Of a stretch of DNA of 64,000 nt, positions 30,968-40,480 are shown in pieces; position 1 is the first letter of the stretch; the number at the start of each line of letters is the position of its first letter. The stretch is taken from contig NZ_BLIN01000003.1 in the NCBI RefSeq assembly GCF_009811555.1, forward strand, positions 992,001 to 1,056,000, read 5' to 3'. The position numbers and the translations under genes are program-made. Source of the DNA: Streptomyces caniferus. Lineage in GTDB: Bacteria; Actinomycetota; Actinomycetes; Streptomycetales; Streptomycetaceae. The notes beneath the pieces were generated by a model that saw nothing but the letters and a program-made list of their open reading frames with translations, did no database searches and was not told the DNA's origin.

Positions 30968-31951
30968 TCAGCCTTCCCGGATGAAGCCCTCCCGCACCAG
31001 CCAGTCCTTCGCCACCTCATGCGGGTCCTCCCCGTCCACGTCCACCCGCGCATTCAGCCGCTGGGCCTCCGCCCCCGTAAGCCGTTTGGTGATCGGGGCG
31101 AGGAGGTCGGCGATGGCGGGGTACTTCTTCATCGTGGCGCTGTTCATCTCGGGTGCCGCGTTGTAGTTGGGGAAGAAGTGCCGGTCGTCCTCCAGCACCT
31201 TCAGCTTGAGTTCGGGAATGCGGCCGTCGGTGGTGGCCGCCACGCCGAGGGCGCAGGCCGCGCCCTCGGCGACCTGGGTGTAGACGACGCCGTCGTCCAT
31301 CTTTTTGAAGTTCCCGCGCCGGAGGGCGAATCCGTACGTCTTCGCCACGCCTGGCAGGCCGTCCTCGCGCACCGAGAACTCGCTTCCGCCGCAGATCGTC
31401 GCCGCGTCCGGGTCCTTCTTCGTCAGGCGTGCCACGTCGGAGAGTGTGCGCAGCCGGTACTTCCGCGCATTCGCCTGGTTCGCGACCAGCGCGTAGGTGT
31501 TGTTGAGAGGGGCGGCGGGCAGCCAGGTGACCCCGTTGCGGCGGTCCTCCTCGCGTACGGCCTCCCACTGCTCGTACGGGTCGACGACCCGCTTGGTGTG
31601 ACCGAGGTAGGTGATCCAGGCCGTGCCGGTGTACTCGTACATCCCGTCCGCCGCACCGGACTTGACCGCCTCGCGGGCACCGATCGAACCCTGGATGTTC
31701 GTCCGGTCCAGGACTTCCGCGCCGGCCGCTTTGAAGACCAGCCCCATGATCTGACCCAGGATGATCTGCTCGGTGAACTCCTTTGACGTCACGGTGAGTT
31801 GGGCACCCTCCAGCGGTCGCCCCTTCCCGATGGAGCCGGGCTGCACCGAGTCGGCCAGCGGGCTGCCGCTGGTCAGTCCGCAGCCGCTCAGCCCTGCGGC
31901 GGCGAGCAGCAGGGCGCCCGCGACGGCCGTCCGTACCTGGGCCGGGCGCAT
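30968..31951 (-). CDS. Osmoprotectant/glycine-betaine ABC transporter binding lipoprotein
   Basis: 327 residues, OpuAC/ProX/OsmF type. The signal peptide ends in the lipobox GLSGCGLTSG. The substrate domain starts LTVTSKEFTEQIILGQIMG, characteristic of quaternary-ammonium binding proteins, and contains GMYEYTGTAWITYLG and NSATMKKYPAIADLLAPITK. ATG 31951 has GGAGG seven bases upstream. It overlaps the end of a decayed permease gene, and no ATPase is seen, so the transporter is probably non-functional here unless it borrows other components. Confidence 0.88.
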   Translation of the reverse strand: MRPAQVRTAVAGALLLAAAGLSGCGLTSGSPLADSVQPGSIGKGRPLEGAQLTVTSKEFTEQIILGQIMGLVFKAAGAEVLDRTNIQGSIGAREAVKSGAADGMYEYTGTAWITYLGHTKRVVDPYEQWEAVREEDRRNGVTWLPAAPLNNTYALVANQANARKYRLRTLSDVARLTKKDPDAATICGGSEFSVREDGLPGVAKTYGFALRRGNFKKMDDGVVYTQVAEGAACALGVAATTDGRIPELKLKVLEDDRHFFPNYNAAPEMNSATMKKYPAIADLLAPITKRLTGAEAQRLNARVDVDGEDPHEVAKDWLVREGFIREG

Positions 31952-32136
31952 CACTCCACCTCCAGGTTACGTCCGCCAGGATCAGCGGGACAACCAGGGG
32001 CAGTTCGACCCGGAACGCCGATCAAGACCCCGAGCACCGTGGCGACGACCATGCACGGGAAGACGGCGCTGGTGTGCTGATAGACGCCCACCAGCAGCTG
32101 CTGGCAGCGGGTGCCCAGGTACTCCCAGAAGGTCAC
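31951..32136 (-). pseudogene. Internally deleted osmoprotectant ABC permease gene
   Basis: The start is intact (GTG 32136 after GGGAGGGAC) and reads VTFWEYLGTRCQQLLVGVYQ and CMVVATVLGVLIG, the first helix of an OpuCB/ProW-type permease. It then jumps into sequence that in another frame reads VELPLVVPLILADV, the permease EAA-loop region. Most of the gene between these is deleted. Confidence 0.7.
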
Positions 32137-32172
32137 TTCTCTGTCCCTCCCTCAAGGCCGGTTCTCCAGCGG

Positions 32173-32349
32173 TCAGCGGTCCTTACGGCGCCTGCGCGAC
32201 GCCTGGCGCACCAGTGGAGTGATCCGGAGCGGCACCGGATTCTCCAACGTGATCGGCGTCGAGGTCCGCACGATGCCATCGAATCCCACCATTTGGTCGA
32301 TCACGCGCTGCAAGCCGACATTCGAGCGTGCCACCACACAGCACAGCAT
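32173..32349 (-). pseudogene. C-terminal fragment of an Lrp/AsnC-type regulator
   Basis: 58 residues: CCVVARSNVGLQRVIDQMVG, then FDGIVRTSTPITLENPVPLR and a basic end. This is the effector-binding (RAM) half of an Lrp/AsnC regulator. The DNA-binding half is missing. Confidence 0.5.
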
Positions 32350-32928
32350 GCCACCACCCCGCCGGCGGCGAGGAGTACTCGGGCCGAGCCCGACGGGAGC
32401 CGCATCACCAGTTCAGCAAACTCGCACTGCTCGCCACCCGCGGACCCACCCGGGCATCCGACATGACTCCCCCGGTGGTGAACGGCAGCGAGCCTGTGCC
32501 GTCCGCCCGCCCACCTTGGCGATCCCGGAACGTACGCCGGTACCAGGCGGCAACTCGTGGGCTGCGGCTGACGCCTTGGCTTCGTCCTCACCACAGGAAT
32601 GGATCGACGTGACGCTGGTGCCTCCGGGAATCAGAATGTGGTCAGCTCAGCCTCAGGTGGCGGCCCCGGCCGAGCCCCTTATCGCATCCCGGTCATCGAG
32701 TGCCGGGCTCTCGATGAGCTCCTGACGCCCGATTCCGGCCGACCCGATAAGAGCGCGCCACCGAACGCGACCGGAGCCGACACCAGGAACTCGTCCTCGG
32801 TAAACGGAAGCACCACGGTGACCGCTTCACCGCAAGCCGGTGTGCGAGACCGTCGTCACGCAGATCATCATGTGCTGCGAGAGCTATTCAAAGGGCATAC
32901 CTAGGTGGAGAGCTGACAGGGTCCGGAC
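32350..32928. other. Spacer, no gene supported
   Basis: A minus-strand stretch near 32700-32830 (TVVLPFTEDEFLVSAPVAFG) could be a gene remnant of unknown type. No complete frame with a start is present. Confidence 0.3.
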
Positions 32929-34014
32929 TCAGCATGCGCCGTCCGGGGCCGACCAGCGGTAGAGGGTGTTCCACTCCGCGGTCACCCAGGTTCCGTCGCC
33001 AAGAAGCCACACGCAATCGACGTCGCGCATCGGGTAGGCGATACGGCCGTGGAGTTCGCCGGTCTCCGGGTCGGCCAGCCAGTGGCTGTGCTCCTCCCAG
33101 ATGTCTTCGCCGAACATGAGGACACGAGCCTCGTTGTAGGAGTTGTGCAGGGCCACCAGGGCGGTATCCGCGTCGACATAGCCGCCCCGGCAGGAGATCC
33201 ACGGCCGGTCATGGACCGAGCAGTCCCCCGTGCCGGCTGCGGGGAAGTCGCTCAACCGCAGTACCGCCGCCACTTCGAGGGACGGAAGCCGGTGCCAGTA
33301 CACGTCCTGGCCACCCTCGTCGACGCTCATCTCCCCGGTGCCCGACGGGTTCGTGGACAGGGCGACACGGTTGGGCTGCCACGGCGGTCCGGCAGCGACC
33401 GTCATCTGTTTTCCGAGGGCGATATGGCCGCAGACCAGCGATGCCTGATAAAGCGTCGGTGCCGCTCCGCCGCCGCTTGCGTACACACCCGTCAGATAGC
33501 CCTCGGACTCCCACGTCAGCCCCACATCCCGCTCTTGTCCACCACAGGGAAGCATGGTGCACGCCAGCACGTTTCCCGCGGTGTCCAGCGCGGCAAAAAG
33601 GCTCTTGCCGACGGTGCCCGAAGGCAGTCGCAGCAGGACCTGGGTTTCCCGGTACGGTCCCGCCATGGCGAAGCCGACATGCCCCCACCGGCTGGCGGTC
33701 CAGGCGCCGAACGACTGCCGCCACATCCGGCTGCCGTCCCGGTGGACGGCCGTGTACGAGGTCTCGTCCTGGAAGACCGCGAAAGACAGGTCCGGAGCAG
33801 CCCAGTCATTCACAGAACTTCCCTGCGGAGTGGGGCGGGGAAACTCGGCGAGCAATTCGATGTCCTCGCCCAGCTCGTACACCCGCAGCGCGTCCGGCTC
33901 CTTGAGCAGCAGCCGCGGAATCGGCCCGCTCCGGTCGAACCGCCCTCTATCCGGCAGGGCATGCCGAATCCCCGGGATCCGGTACTTCGCCACCAGGCGA
34001 GGAGTGATCGCCAC
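32929..34014 (-). CDS. Unrecognised 361-residue protein, beta-propeller-like
   Basis: No signal peptide or membrane segment. Repeated strand-rich segments with W and D/G turns (WGHVGFAMAGPYRETQVLLR, LFAALDTAGNVLACTMLPCG, DCVWLLGDGTWVTAEWNTLY) suggest a WD40- or Kelch-like propeller read-out protein. Codon use is normal and the gene appears complete. There is no close neighbour on the strand. The fold idea is inference from composition and no function is proposed. Confidence 0.65.
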   Translation of the reverse strand: MAITPRLVAKYRIPGIRHALPDRGRFDRSGPIPRLLLKEPDALRVYELGEDIELLAEFPRPTPQGSSVNDWAAPDLSFAVFQDETSYTAVHRDGSRMWRQSFGAWTASRWGHVGFAMAGPYRETQVLLRLPSGTVGKSLFAALDTAGNVLACTMLPCGGQERDVGLTWESEGYLTGVYASGGGAAPTLYQASLVCGHIALGKQMTVAAGPPWQPNRVALSTNPSGTGEMSVDEGGQDVYWHRLPSLEVAAVLRLSDFPAAGTGDCSVHDRPWISCRGGYVDADTALVALHNSYNEARVLMFGEDIWEEHSHWLADPETGELHGRIAYPMRDVDCVWLLGDGTWVTAEWNTLYRWSAPDGAC

Positions 34015-34229
34015 GCTCTTCCCTCTCGTCGTCCGCCGCCAGGGCTGCCCCTGGTCGCTATGGCGCGGACGCCTCTGAGTGCGTCGGCGGTTCTCCCATG
34101 CCGGGCCCCGTACGGAGTACGTTCACGGAGCGAGCGGGGGTCGACGCGTGTGGGTGCTGAGCTCCGAGCTGCCGGCAAGAGCCTTCTGCAGCCGGTTGTT
34201 ACGGCGAAAGGCTCGGTACAGCAAGCTGC

Positions 34230-34560
34230 GGCCACGACCATCATGGCAACCGCCAGCGGGTACCCGCGACCCAGCCAAGCTCAGGCATGTGGGCGACGTT
34301 CATCCCATACACACCGGCGATCAGCGTCGGGGTGACGAGGATGGCAGCCCAGGCGAATATGCGCCGCATATCGTCGTTCTGCCACGTGCCCACGCGAGCA
34401 AGGTGGGCATCGAGGGCGGAGTTCTAAAGCTCGTCGAGCAAGTGCACCTCTCTATTGGTGTACTGCATGTGATCCGCAACGTCCCGGAAGTAGGGCAGAG
34501 CCTCGTTGGGTCTCCCTCCCGGGACCCGGCGAATTCCTGCACGACCGGGACCAACGGCTC
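34230..34560 (-). pseudogene. CorA-type magnesium transporter relic
   Basis: The read is unmistakable although broken: LPYFRDVADHMQYTNREVHLLDEL, then a TAG, then NSALDAHLARVGTWQNDDMR and RIFAWAAILVTPTLIAGVYG followed by MNVAHMPELGWVAG, the CorA YGMN motif. A frame change precedes this segment (AVEPLVPVVQEFAG in a different frame) and the C-terminal helix is scrambled. It is dead from nonsense and frameshift changes. Confidence 0.75.
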
Positions 34561-34856
34561 CACGGCATCCCGCCTGCACAGCGCCGCAGACAGACCCCGA
34601 CTGCGGTCAGGCGCCGACATCGCAAGGGACGAGTTGCCGCAGGGGCTTGAGGGCGGGGCGGGTGAACATCCCGTGCCGTTGCAGGAACTCGGGGCGCAGG
34701 ACGATGAGGGCAGCTCGGCCACGTCTGCGAGGCGGCCGGTGTGGCACCGTGCAACATGCCGTTTGCCTGTGGTTGGGCGGGGCATAGTTGTTCGACATCG
34801 GTTTCTGAGGGACCCAGTTGATCAGGCGCCTCAACGGGCGCCCGTAGAGGGGGATC

Positions 34857-35006
34857 ATGAAGACAAAGCTTGCGCGCGTGGCGCATTTAGTGGGCCGGCT
34901 GCTGCGCGGGAGGTGGCCGTCTCGGCTCGATCCAGCTGAGTTGCATCACCGGCATGCCAACCGCGATGCCCAACTGATTCATCACTACGTGCCGACGCGA
35001 CGCTAA
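34857..35006 (+). CDS. Small basic 49-residue protein
   Basis: ATG 34857 follows GAGGGGG by five bases. The peptide starts MKTKLARVAHLVGRLLRGRW and ends with a His-rich stretch (ELHHRHANRDAQLIHHYVP) and TRR. The good ribosome binding site is the main support, and nothing similar is known to me. IS copy B begins 33 bases downstream and may have cut off later genes. Confidence 0.4.
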   Translation: MKTKLARVAHLVGRLLRGRWPSRLDPAELHHRHANRDAQLIHHYVPTRR

Positions 35007-35038
35007 CCGTATTGACCTGAACCGCCTCCGCCTTTAAG

Positions 35039-35902
35039 ACCGTGTCCTATGTGGTGAGGCGGACGAGGTGCTTGTAGCAGCAAAGGGCGGCGGCGAGTCC
35101 GAGAAAGGCCAGGTAGTTGCGGGAATGGCGCTCGTAGTGGGGGCTGAGTCTGCGGTAGCCGGACAGCCAAGACATCGTGCGCTCGATCACCCACCTCCGG
35201 CGCCCTAAGCGTTCGCTGGATTCGATGCCTTTGCGGGCGATGCGCACTCCGATCCGCTTGACGCGCAGCCATTTCCGCAGATCGGCGCGGTCATACGCCT
35301 TGTCGGCGTGAAGGCGCTGGGGCTTGAGGTACCGGCCTCGGTGGGGGTCGTGTCTCGTTTGGTGACCCGCCACCATGGGCTTCAGCCCTTCGCTGTCGTG
35401 GGTGTTGCCGGCCGAGATTCCGACGAGGAGGGGCAGCCCGTTCGTGTCCGACAGGATGTGCATCTTGGAGCCCGGCTTGCCCCGGTCCACGGGGCTCGGA
35501 CCTGTGTGTTCACCCCCTTTTTAGCCCTGACATGGGCGGTGTCGAGGACAACGCGGGTGACGTCGATCAGGCCGGTGTCGTCGAGGCGGTGCAGCACGGC
35601 TTCGTGCAGGCGGCCCCAGACGCCGGCTCTCGACCAGATCAGGAACCGGCGGTGGGCGGTCGACTTCGATATGCCGAAGCAGGGCGGCAGTTGGCGCCAG
35701 GCGCAGCCGCTGACCAGGACGTAGACGATGGCCGCGAACAGCGTCTCATCAGGCGTGTCCTGCGTTCCGCCGCCCTGCGGCCGCACTCTCGACGGAGGGA
35801 TCAGCGGCTTCGCGATCTCCCACAGTCCGTCCGGAACAATCCAACTCCACGTACCCCGCCCCATACCGAAGCCAACGACCGCCTCACCACATAGGACACG
35901 GT
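35039..35902 (-). mobile_element. 864-bp IS5-family insertion sequence, copy B (inverted)
   Basis: Same length and terminal repeats as copies A and C, in opposite orientation. Flanks are TTAAG on the left and CTTAG on the right, so the 5-base target duplication is imperfect here, unlike A and C. It abuts another IS (35908) on its right. Confidence 0.92.
35047..35864 (-). CDS. IS5-family transposase of copy B, two frames joined by -1 frameshift
   Basis: First frame 35864-35382, second frame 35490-35047, overlapping at the same A5G5 run as copy A. It differs from copy A by a few residues (for example RVKR for RGKR and DTNG for DANG). The catalytic segments VVLDTAHVRA and RRWVIERTMSWLSG are intact. 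Confidence 0.85.
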
Positions 35903-35907
35903 CTTAG

Positions 35908-36760
35908 GCACCGTTTCTAATGGCGTGATGGTTCGTTGAGCCGTGCATGACGGATCTGGTGGAACGGTTGGTCCCGGAGGAGTTGTGGACTCTGTTCCGG
36001 CGGGTGGTGCCGCCGACGGAAGCCATACGCCCGCAGGGCGGCGGACGTCGCCGAGCCGGTGACCGTGAGTGCCTGGCAGCGATCATCTTCGTGGCCACCT
36101 CGGGGTGCACCTGGCGGCAGCTGCCACCAGTCTTCGGGCCATGCTGGCAGACGGTCTACCGGCGCTTCGCCCGGTGGAGCCGGGACCGGGTCTGGGCCAG
36201 GCTCCACCGGGTCGTCCTCGACGATCTCGGTGCCCGGGGAGAACTGGACTGGTCGCGCTGTGCCATCGACTCTGTCAGCGTCCGGGCAGCAAAAGGGGGC
36301 CACTGACGGGACCGAATCCGACCGACCGTGGCAAGCCCGGATCGAAAATCCACCTGGTCACGGACCGGAACGGTCTACCGCTGTCGCTGGGCATCTCCGG
36401 CGCCAACATGCACGACAGCCTCGGCCTGGAACCGCTCGTGCGCGGCATCCCGCCCATCCGCTCCCGACGCGGCCCGCGCCGCCGACGCCCGGCCAAGCTC
36501 CACGCCGACAAGGGATACGACTACGACCACCTGCGCCGATGGCTCCGCGAAAGAGGCATCCGCCACCGCATCGCCCGCAAAGGCATCGAGCCCTCCACGC
36601 GGCTGGGCCGCCACCGCTGGGTAGTCGAGAGAACGGTGTCCTGGCTGAGCGGCTGCCGACGACTCCACCGACGCTACGAACGCAAGGCCGAACACTTCCT
36701 CGCCTTCGTCGGCATCGCCGCAGCCCTCATCTGTCATCGTCGGCTCATGGCTTGAGGTCG
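35908..36760 (+). mobile_element. Second, distinct IS5-family insertion sequence
   Basis: Related to but clearly different from the 864-bp copies. Imperfect inverted ends TTGAGCCGTGCATGACGGA (35935) and TGAGCCGACGATGACAGA (read from the right) enclose the transposase frames. The outer limits are approximate. The relic at 20262-20624 is the same type. Confidence 0.7.
35947..36755 (+). CDS. IS5-family transposase (second type), two frames
   Basis: The first frame (35947-36306) starts MTDLVERLVPEELWTLFRRV, contains GCTWRQLPPVFGPCWQTVYR and ends soon after AIDSVSVRAAKGG. The second frame continues DRGKPGSKIHLVTDRNGLPL, LHADKGYDYDHLRRWL, and HRWVVERTVSWLSGCRRLHR to a stop at 36755. The GCAAAAGGGGG run at about 36289 is the likely -1 slip site. 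All three catalytic regions are present, so it could be active. Confidence 0.78.
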
Positions 36761-36776
36761 ACTGTTGCCACCGTCG

Positions 36777-37181
36777 TCACTGCGCCGTGCCGGCCAACAG
36801 CCACCGACGCACATGGACTTCCAGCAGAACTCGCTTGCTTCCAGGACCTGTGGGTGCGGATACATCCCAACCATATTTCTGCTCGAACGCGGTCACGACC
36901 CCATGAGGGAACCCATCACGAATCAGTAATGCGTCTCCTTCGGCGACGACCGGGAACCGGCCGTCCTCCAAAGCCAGGGACACGCGGGGCTCCTTGCCGA
37001 TGTTTCTGACCTTGACGGAGCTGTGATCCGAACCGATCCACCACCGGGAGCTCTGGTAGACGAACCAGACAGGCGTGACGTGGGCAGAGCCATCCGGACG
37101 CACGGTGCACAGCCAGACGTTCTTTTCCTCAGCCAAGCGCAGAAGGACGGCTGGCCCTGGCTCGTTCACAAGATCACTCAC
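36777..37181 (-). CDS. Pyridoxamine-5'-phosphate-oxidase-fold (PPOX) protein
   Basis: 134 residues, split-barrel flavin/F420-binding family. KNVWLCTVRPDGSAHVTPVW is the first strand pair, SVKVRNIGKEPRVSLALED the cofactor-binding segment, and the C-terminus ends in strand LLEVHVRRWLL. GTG 37181 (VSDLVNEPGP) gives the typical start; GTG 37214 would add 11 residues. The family includes F420-dependent reductases and FMN proteins, and the exact role is unknown. The gene lies between two IS elements, with copy C 95 bases upstream probably having displaced its original promoter. Confidence 0.82.
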   Translation of the reverse strand: MSDLVNEPGPAVLLRLAEEKNVWLCTVRPDGSAHVTPVWFVYQSSRWWIGSDHSSVKVRNIGKEPRVSLALEDGRFPVVAEGDALLIRDGFPHGVVTAFEQKYGWDVSAPTGPGSKRVLLEVHVRRWLLAGTAQ

Positions 37182-37275
37182 TCCGCTATCGGACCAGCAG
37201 ACGTGATGAAACACATCGGGCAGCGCGTCAGACCATCGGTGTAGGTCTCTCGTCCCAAAAGAAACGACGTCTTAG

Positions 37276-38139
37276 ACCGTGTCCTACGTGGTGAGGCGGT
37301 CGTTGGCTTCGGTATGGGGCGGGGTACGTGGAGTTGGATTGTTCCGGACGGACTGTGGGAGATCGCGAAGCCGCTGATCCCTCCGTCGAGAGTGCGGCCG
37401 CAGGGCGGCGGAACGCAGGACACGCCTGATGAGACGCTGTTCGCGGCCATCGTCTACGTCCTGGTCAGCGGCTGCGCCTGGCGCCAACTGCCGCCCTGCT
37501 TCGGCATATCGAAGTCGACCGCCCACCGCCGGTTCCTGATCTGGTCGAGAGCCGGCGTCTGGGGCCGCCTGCACGAAGCCGTGCTGCACCGCCTCGACGA
37601 CACCGGCCTGATCGACGTCACCCGCGTTGTCCTCGACACCGCCCATGTCAGGGCTAAAAAGGGGGTGAACACACAGGCCCGAGCCCCGTGGACCGGGGCA
37701 AGCCGGGCTCCAAGATGCACATCCTGTCGGACACGAACGGGCTGCCCCTCCTCGTCGGCATCTCGGCCGGCAACACCCACGACAGCGAAGGGCTGAAGCC
37801 CACGGTGGCGGGTCACCAAACGAGACACGACCCCCACCGAGGCCGGTACCTCAAGCCCCAGCGCCTTCACGCCGACAAGGCGTATGACCGCGCCGATCTG
37901 CGGAAATGGCTGCGCGGCAAGCGGATCGGAGTGCGCATCGCCCGCAAAGGCATCGAATCCAGCGAACGCTTAGGGCACCGGAGGTGGGTGATCGAGCGCA
38001 CGATGTCTTGGCTGTCCGGCTACCGCAGACTCAGCCCCCACTACGAGCGCCATTCCCGCAACTACCTGGCCTTTCTCGGACTCGCCGCCGCCCTTTGCTG
38101 CTACAAGCACCTCGACCGCCTCACCACATAGGACACGGT
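37276..38139 (+). mobile_element. 864-bp IS5-family insertion sequence, copy C
   Basis: Terminal repeats as in copy A, with one change in the left end (CTACG for CTATG). Perfect CTTAG target duplications lie at 37271-37275 and 38140-38144. Together with inverted copy B it encloses the second IS and the PPOX gene. Confidence 0.93.
37314..38131 (+). CDS. IS5-family transposase of copy C, two frames joined by -1 frameshift
   Basis: First frame 37314-37796, second frame 37688-38131, with the same slippery A5G5 run. Minor changes relative to copy A (NTQARAPW, LKPTVAGH, RLGHRRW). Catalytic motifs are intact. Confidence 0.87.
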
Positions 38140-38369
38140 CTTAGCGGCTGCCTGGCTCCAAGGTCCGCGAACCTTCATTCTCCGCACAGCTCTCCTGGAG
38201 AGACGCTGCGGCCGAAAACCGCCTGAGCTGTACGTCGTTCACCGGGTGGTGAGCTTTTCTGGCCAGTGCTGTCCGGGGGCCGGGGCCCTCGTACGAGCTG
38301 GTCGGCACGTCCCGCACCGGTAGAGCGGTGAGCGGTCCATGGGGCGCGTATGGCGCGGGGTGCGGGGGC

Positions 38370-38852
38370 TTACGGGTGGTACTTCTCCTCGACCGTCTCG
38401 GCGGCGCCGGACTTGGTGCTCATGGTGACGCGGACGGTCACGCTGCTGGTCTTGGCAGTCTTCTCCAGCTGGTCCACGGTGCACTTCGCGGTGCCGTAGC
38501 CGTCCTGGCCGATGGACACGCTGCCCGAGTCGTCCGAACAGATCGCGGCCGCGCCGAGGATCTTTGTGGCATTGGCGACGAAGAACGCCTGGTCCATGCC
38601 ACCGCCCTGGGGCTTGACGATCAGCTTGCCGGGCGCAAGGTACTCCAGCTTGCCGACGAGCGTGCGGTGACTGCCCGCGTGGGCGACGCCGCCCCCGGCG
38701 GTGGCCAACACCCTGGTGGACTTGGCGCCGTTCTGATGCTGCGAGGCGGAGTGGGACGAGGAGGAGCCGTTCGTGTGCTGGGCCGCGGCCGAGGCGTGCT
38801 GCGAGTCGGACGCGGTCGAAGAGCTCGTGGAGCCGACGGCGCTCGCCGCCCC
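38370..38852 (-). pseudogene. Secreted protein that has lost its signal peptide
   Basis: The frame is open from a TAG at 38855 and reads GAASAVGSTSSS, a Ser/His/Gln-rich linker (ASDSQHASAAAQHTNGSSSS), then a folded part: LVGKLEYLAPGKLIVKPQGG, the Cys pair AAICSDDSG and TAKCTVDQLEK, and an end at VEEKYHP. This is the layout of a Streptomyces secreted or lipoprotein whose linker starts just after the lipobox Cys, but no signal peptide or start lies upstream. GTG 38711 would give a cytoplasmic 113-residue fragment. Its linker resembles that of the lipoprotein at 11578. The 5' end seems deleted. Confidence 0.5.
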
Positions 38853-39161
38853 CTACACCGTGTCACGCGCCGACCGGTATCGAGGCGGCGATCACGACTT
38901 GCCTCCGTCGCTCCGAGTGCTGGACCAAAAGAAAGGCCCTGATTGCTCTGTCGGGTGAGGCCGAGGGTGGCTGGCCCTCCCGGGGGCCATGGGCGCGGTC
39001 CACAGACGCTCACCCTCCGGAAACGACCGAACTGTCGGACACTTCGACTGTGATGTAAGTCATGACGGCTCCCACGAAGACCCTTGCTTGCCCATCGCGC
39101 CATTTGCAAGCAAAGCGCGCAGTTGCGATGCAGTCACCCTCCGGGGCGAGCGATGGGCACT

Positions 39162-39660
39162 CAGGGCTTCGGCGTAGTCGGCGGGCGTCCGTTTCGTGAC
39201 CACTTGCAGTGAAGGGAGTGCGAGCGGACGGTTCCTGTCTCATGTCCATTGCGCCTCGGTGGCCTGCATCTCCGCGCACCGTCGGGCGGAGCCAGCCGAC
39301 CGTGCCGGGGGATGACGCCTGCGTGGCTGAAGAGACGGGTGCAGATGCGGACGACGCTCGTGCATGGGATGAGCGGCTGGGCTGGGCGTTCGGGCTGATA
39401 GCAGATCATCCGGCTACGAGGAGCGCGGCACGCGCTGGCCGCCGTCCTCGACCTGACCGCGTGCGCGGTGGCGGACCGACAGCGCACCCCGCGCTATGGC
39501 GACCTGGCGCAACCTCGCGGTCGGCGCCCTGCGGCTGAACGGCGCGAAGAACATCGCCTCCGGCCGTCGCCGCAATGCGCGTGACGCCCGCCGCCCCCTC
39601 ACGCTCCTCGGCCTCGCCTGAGCACGAAGCGGACCTCACTCGACTACACCGAAGCCCTGA
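39162..39660 (+). mobile_element. Internally deleted ISAs1-family element with both ends
   Basis: Inverted ends lie at 39162-39201 (CAGGGCTTCGGCGTAGTCG...) and 39623-39660. Inside, an N-terminal piece (LGWAFGLIADHP, then [19 protein letters not shown] from 39417) is joined to the C-terminus ([20 protein letters not shown], ending [10 protein letters not shown] at 39621). The whole catalytic DDE core is missing. It fixes what the ends of this family look like and supports reading 5776-6950 as a related element. Confidence 0.65.
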
Positions 39661-39850
39661 GGGCTGTCGCAGAATAACTTCAGGCTTGATCTTGGCCAGG
39701 CGGGCTGTCTCGCCAGGTCATCGAGTGGAACGGCGCTTCAGCGTTCGTGAGTTATTTTCCGACGGCTCCCTGGGCCGCTCAGGGGTCGACCAGGGCCGGT
39801 GCATGCGTTCTCGGCGACCTCTCAGGCCGAGACCGAGAGGTAACGCCGCC

Positions 39851-40480
39851 TCAGATGGTCGGGGTGTCGTCAACAATCGGCCTGTGGATCTCAACGACCG
39901 GCTTCCACCCCGCGGAGAACTCGATGAAGTCCGCACGGGTGGGGTAGGTGTCGACTGCGCGACGGTCACGCTTGGGGCTGTCGCTCCCCTTGCGCCCCCG
40001 GGGAATCTGCTCCTCGAAGATGTCGACCTTCACGTCGGGAACCTCCTTGAGGCCCTGGCGCCAGATCTGCACGACGTCGGCGCCGAAGGCCTGCCGGGCC
40101 GCAGCGTAAAGGGCCGTGAGGGCCCCCTTGTCCCCACTAGGAACGAAAAGCGCCAGGTCCAGCACGACACCGGCGGACTGGAGGACCTCGATGGTCACCG
40201 AGCCGTTCTCGTCGGCCAAGTAGATTCCGGCTTCATTCTCGTCATCGGGAAGCCAGGAGACCTCTTCCTGAAATACGGTTCTCGCCGTGATCGAGCCGCC
40301 CTCGAAATCCTCACCGGACTTGGTCAGAAAAGCAGGGACATAGCAGTCGGGAAGCTTGAGTTCTGCCGTGTCAGCGGAAATGAAGAGCCTGTCTTTCACG
40401 CCGAGCTTCGTCACCTCTTCCAGCGAGAGGCGGCGAGCGGCGATCTTCTCCGTGTTCACGATTTCCCTTTCAGGTTGCAT
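39851..40480 (-). CDS. Unrecognised 209-residue protein
   Basis: ATG 40480 follows GGAGGGAC closely, a strong site; an in-frame start at 40507 is less likely. The protein is soluble and acidic (LSLEEVTKLGVKDRLFISAD, YLADENGSVTIEVLQSAGVV) and ends with a basic stretch (EEQIPRGRKGSDSPKRDRR) and WKPVVEIHRPIV. It looks complete and has slightly lower GC than the flanking genes. No family is recognised. Flanking sequence is transposon debris, so it may have arrived by transfer. Confidence 0.6.
   Translation of the reverse strand: MQPEREIVNTEKIAARRLSLEEVTKLGVKDRLFISADTAELKLPDCYVPAFLTKSGEDFEGGSITARTVFQEEVSWLPDDENEAGIYLADENGSVTIEVLQSAGVVLDLALFVPSGDKGALTALYAAARQAFGADVVQIWRQGLKEVPDVKVDIFEEQIPRGRKGSDSPKRDRRAVDTYPTRADFIEFSAGWKPVVEIHRPIVDDTPTI

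Noticed and set aside
29570..31786. 738-codon plus-strand frame opposite the STAND and binding-protein genes
   Set aside because: Antisense shadow crossing two unrelated genes and a deletion junction.
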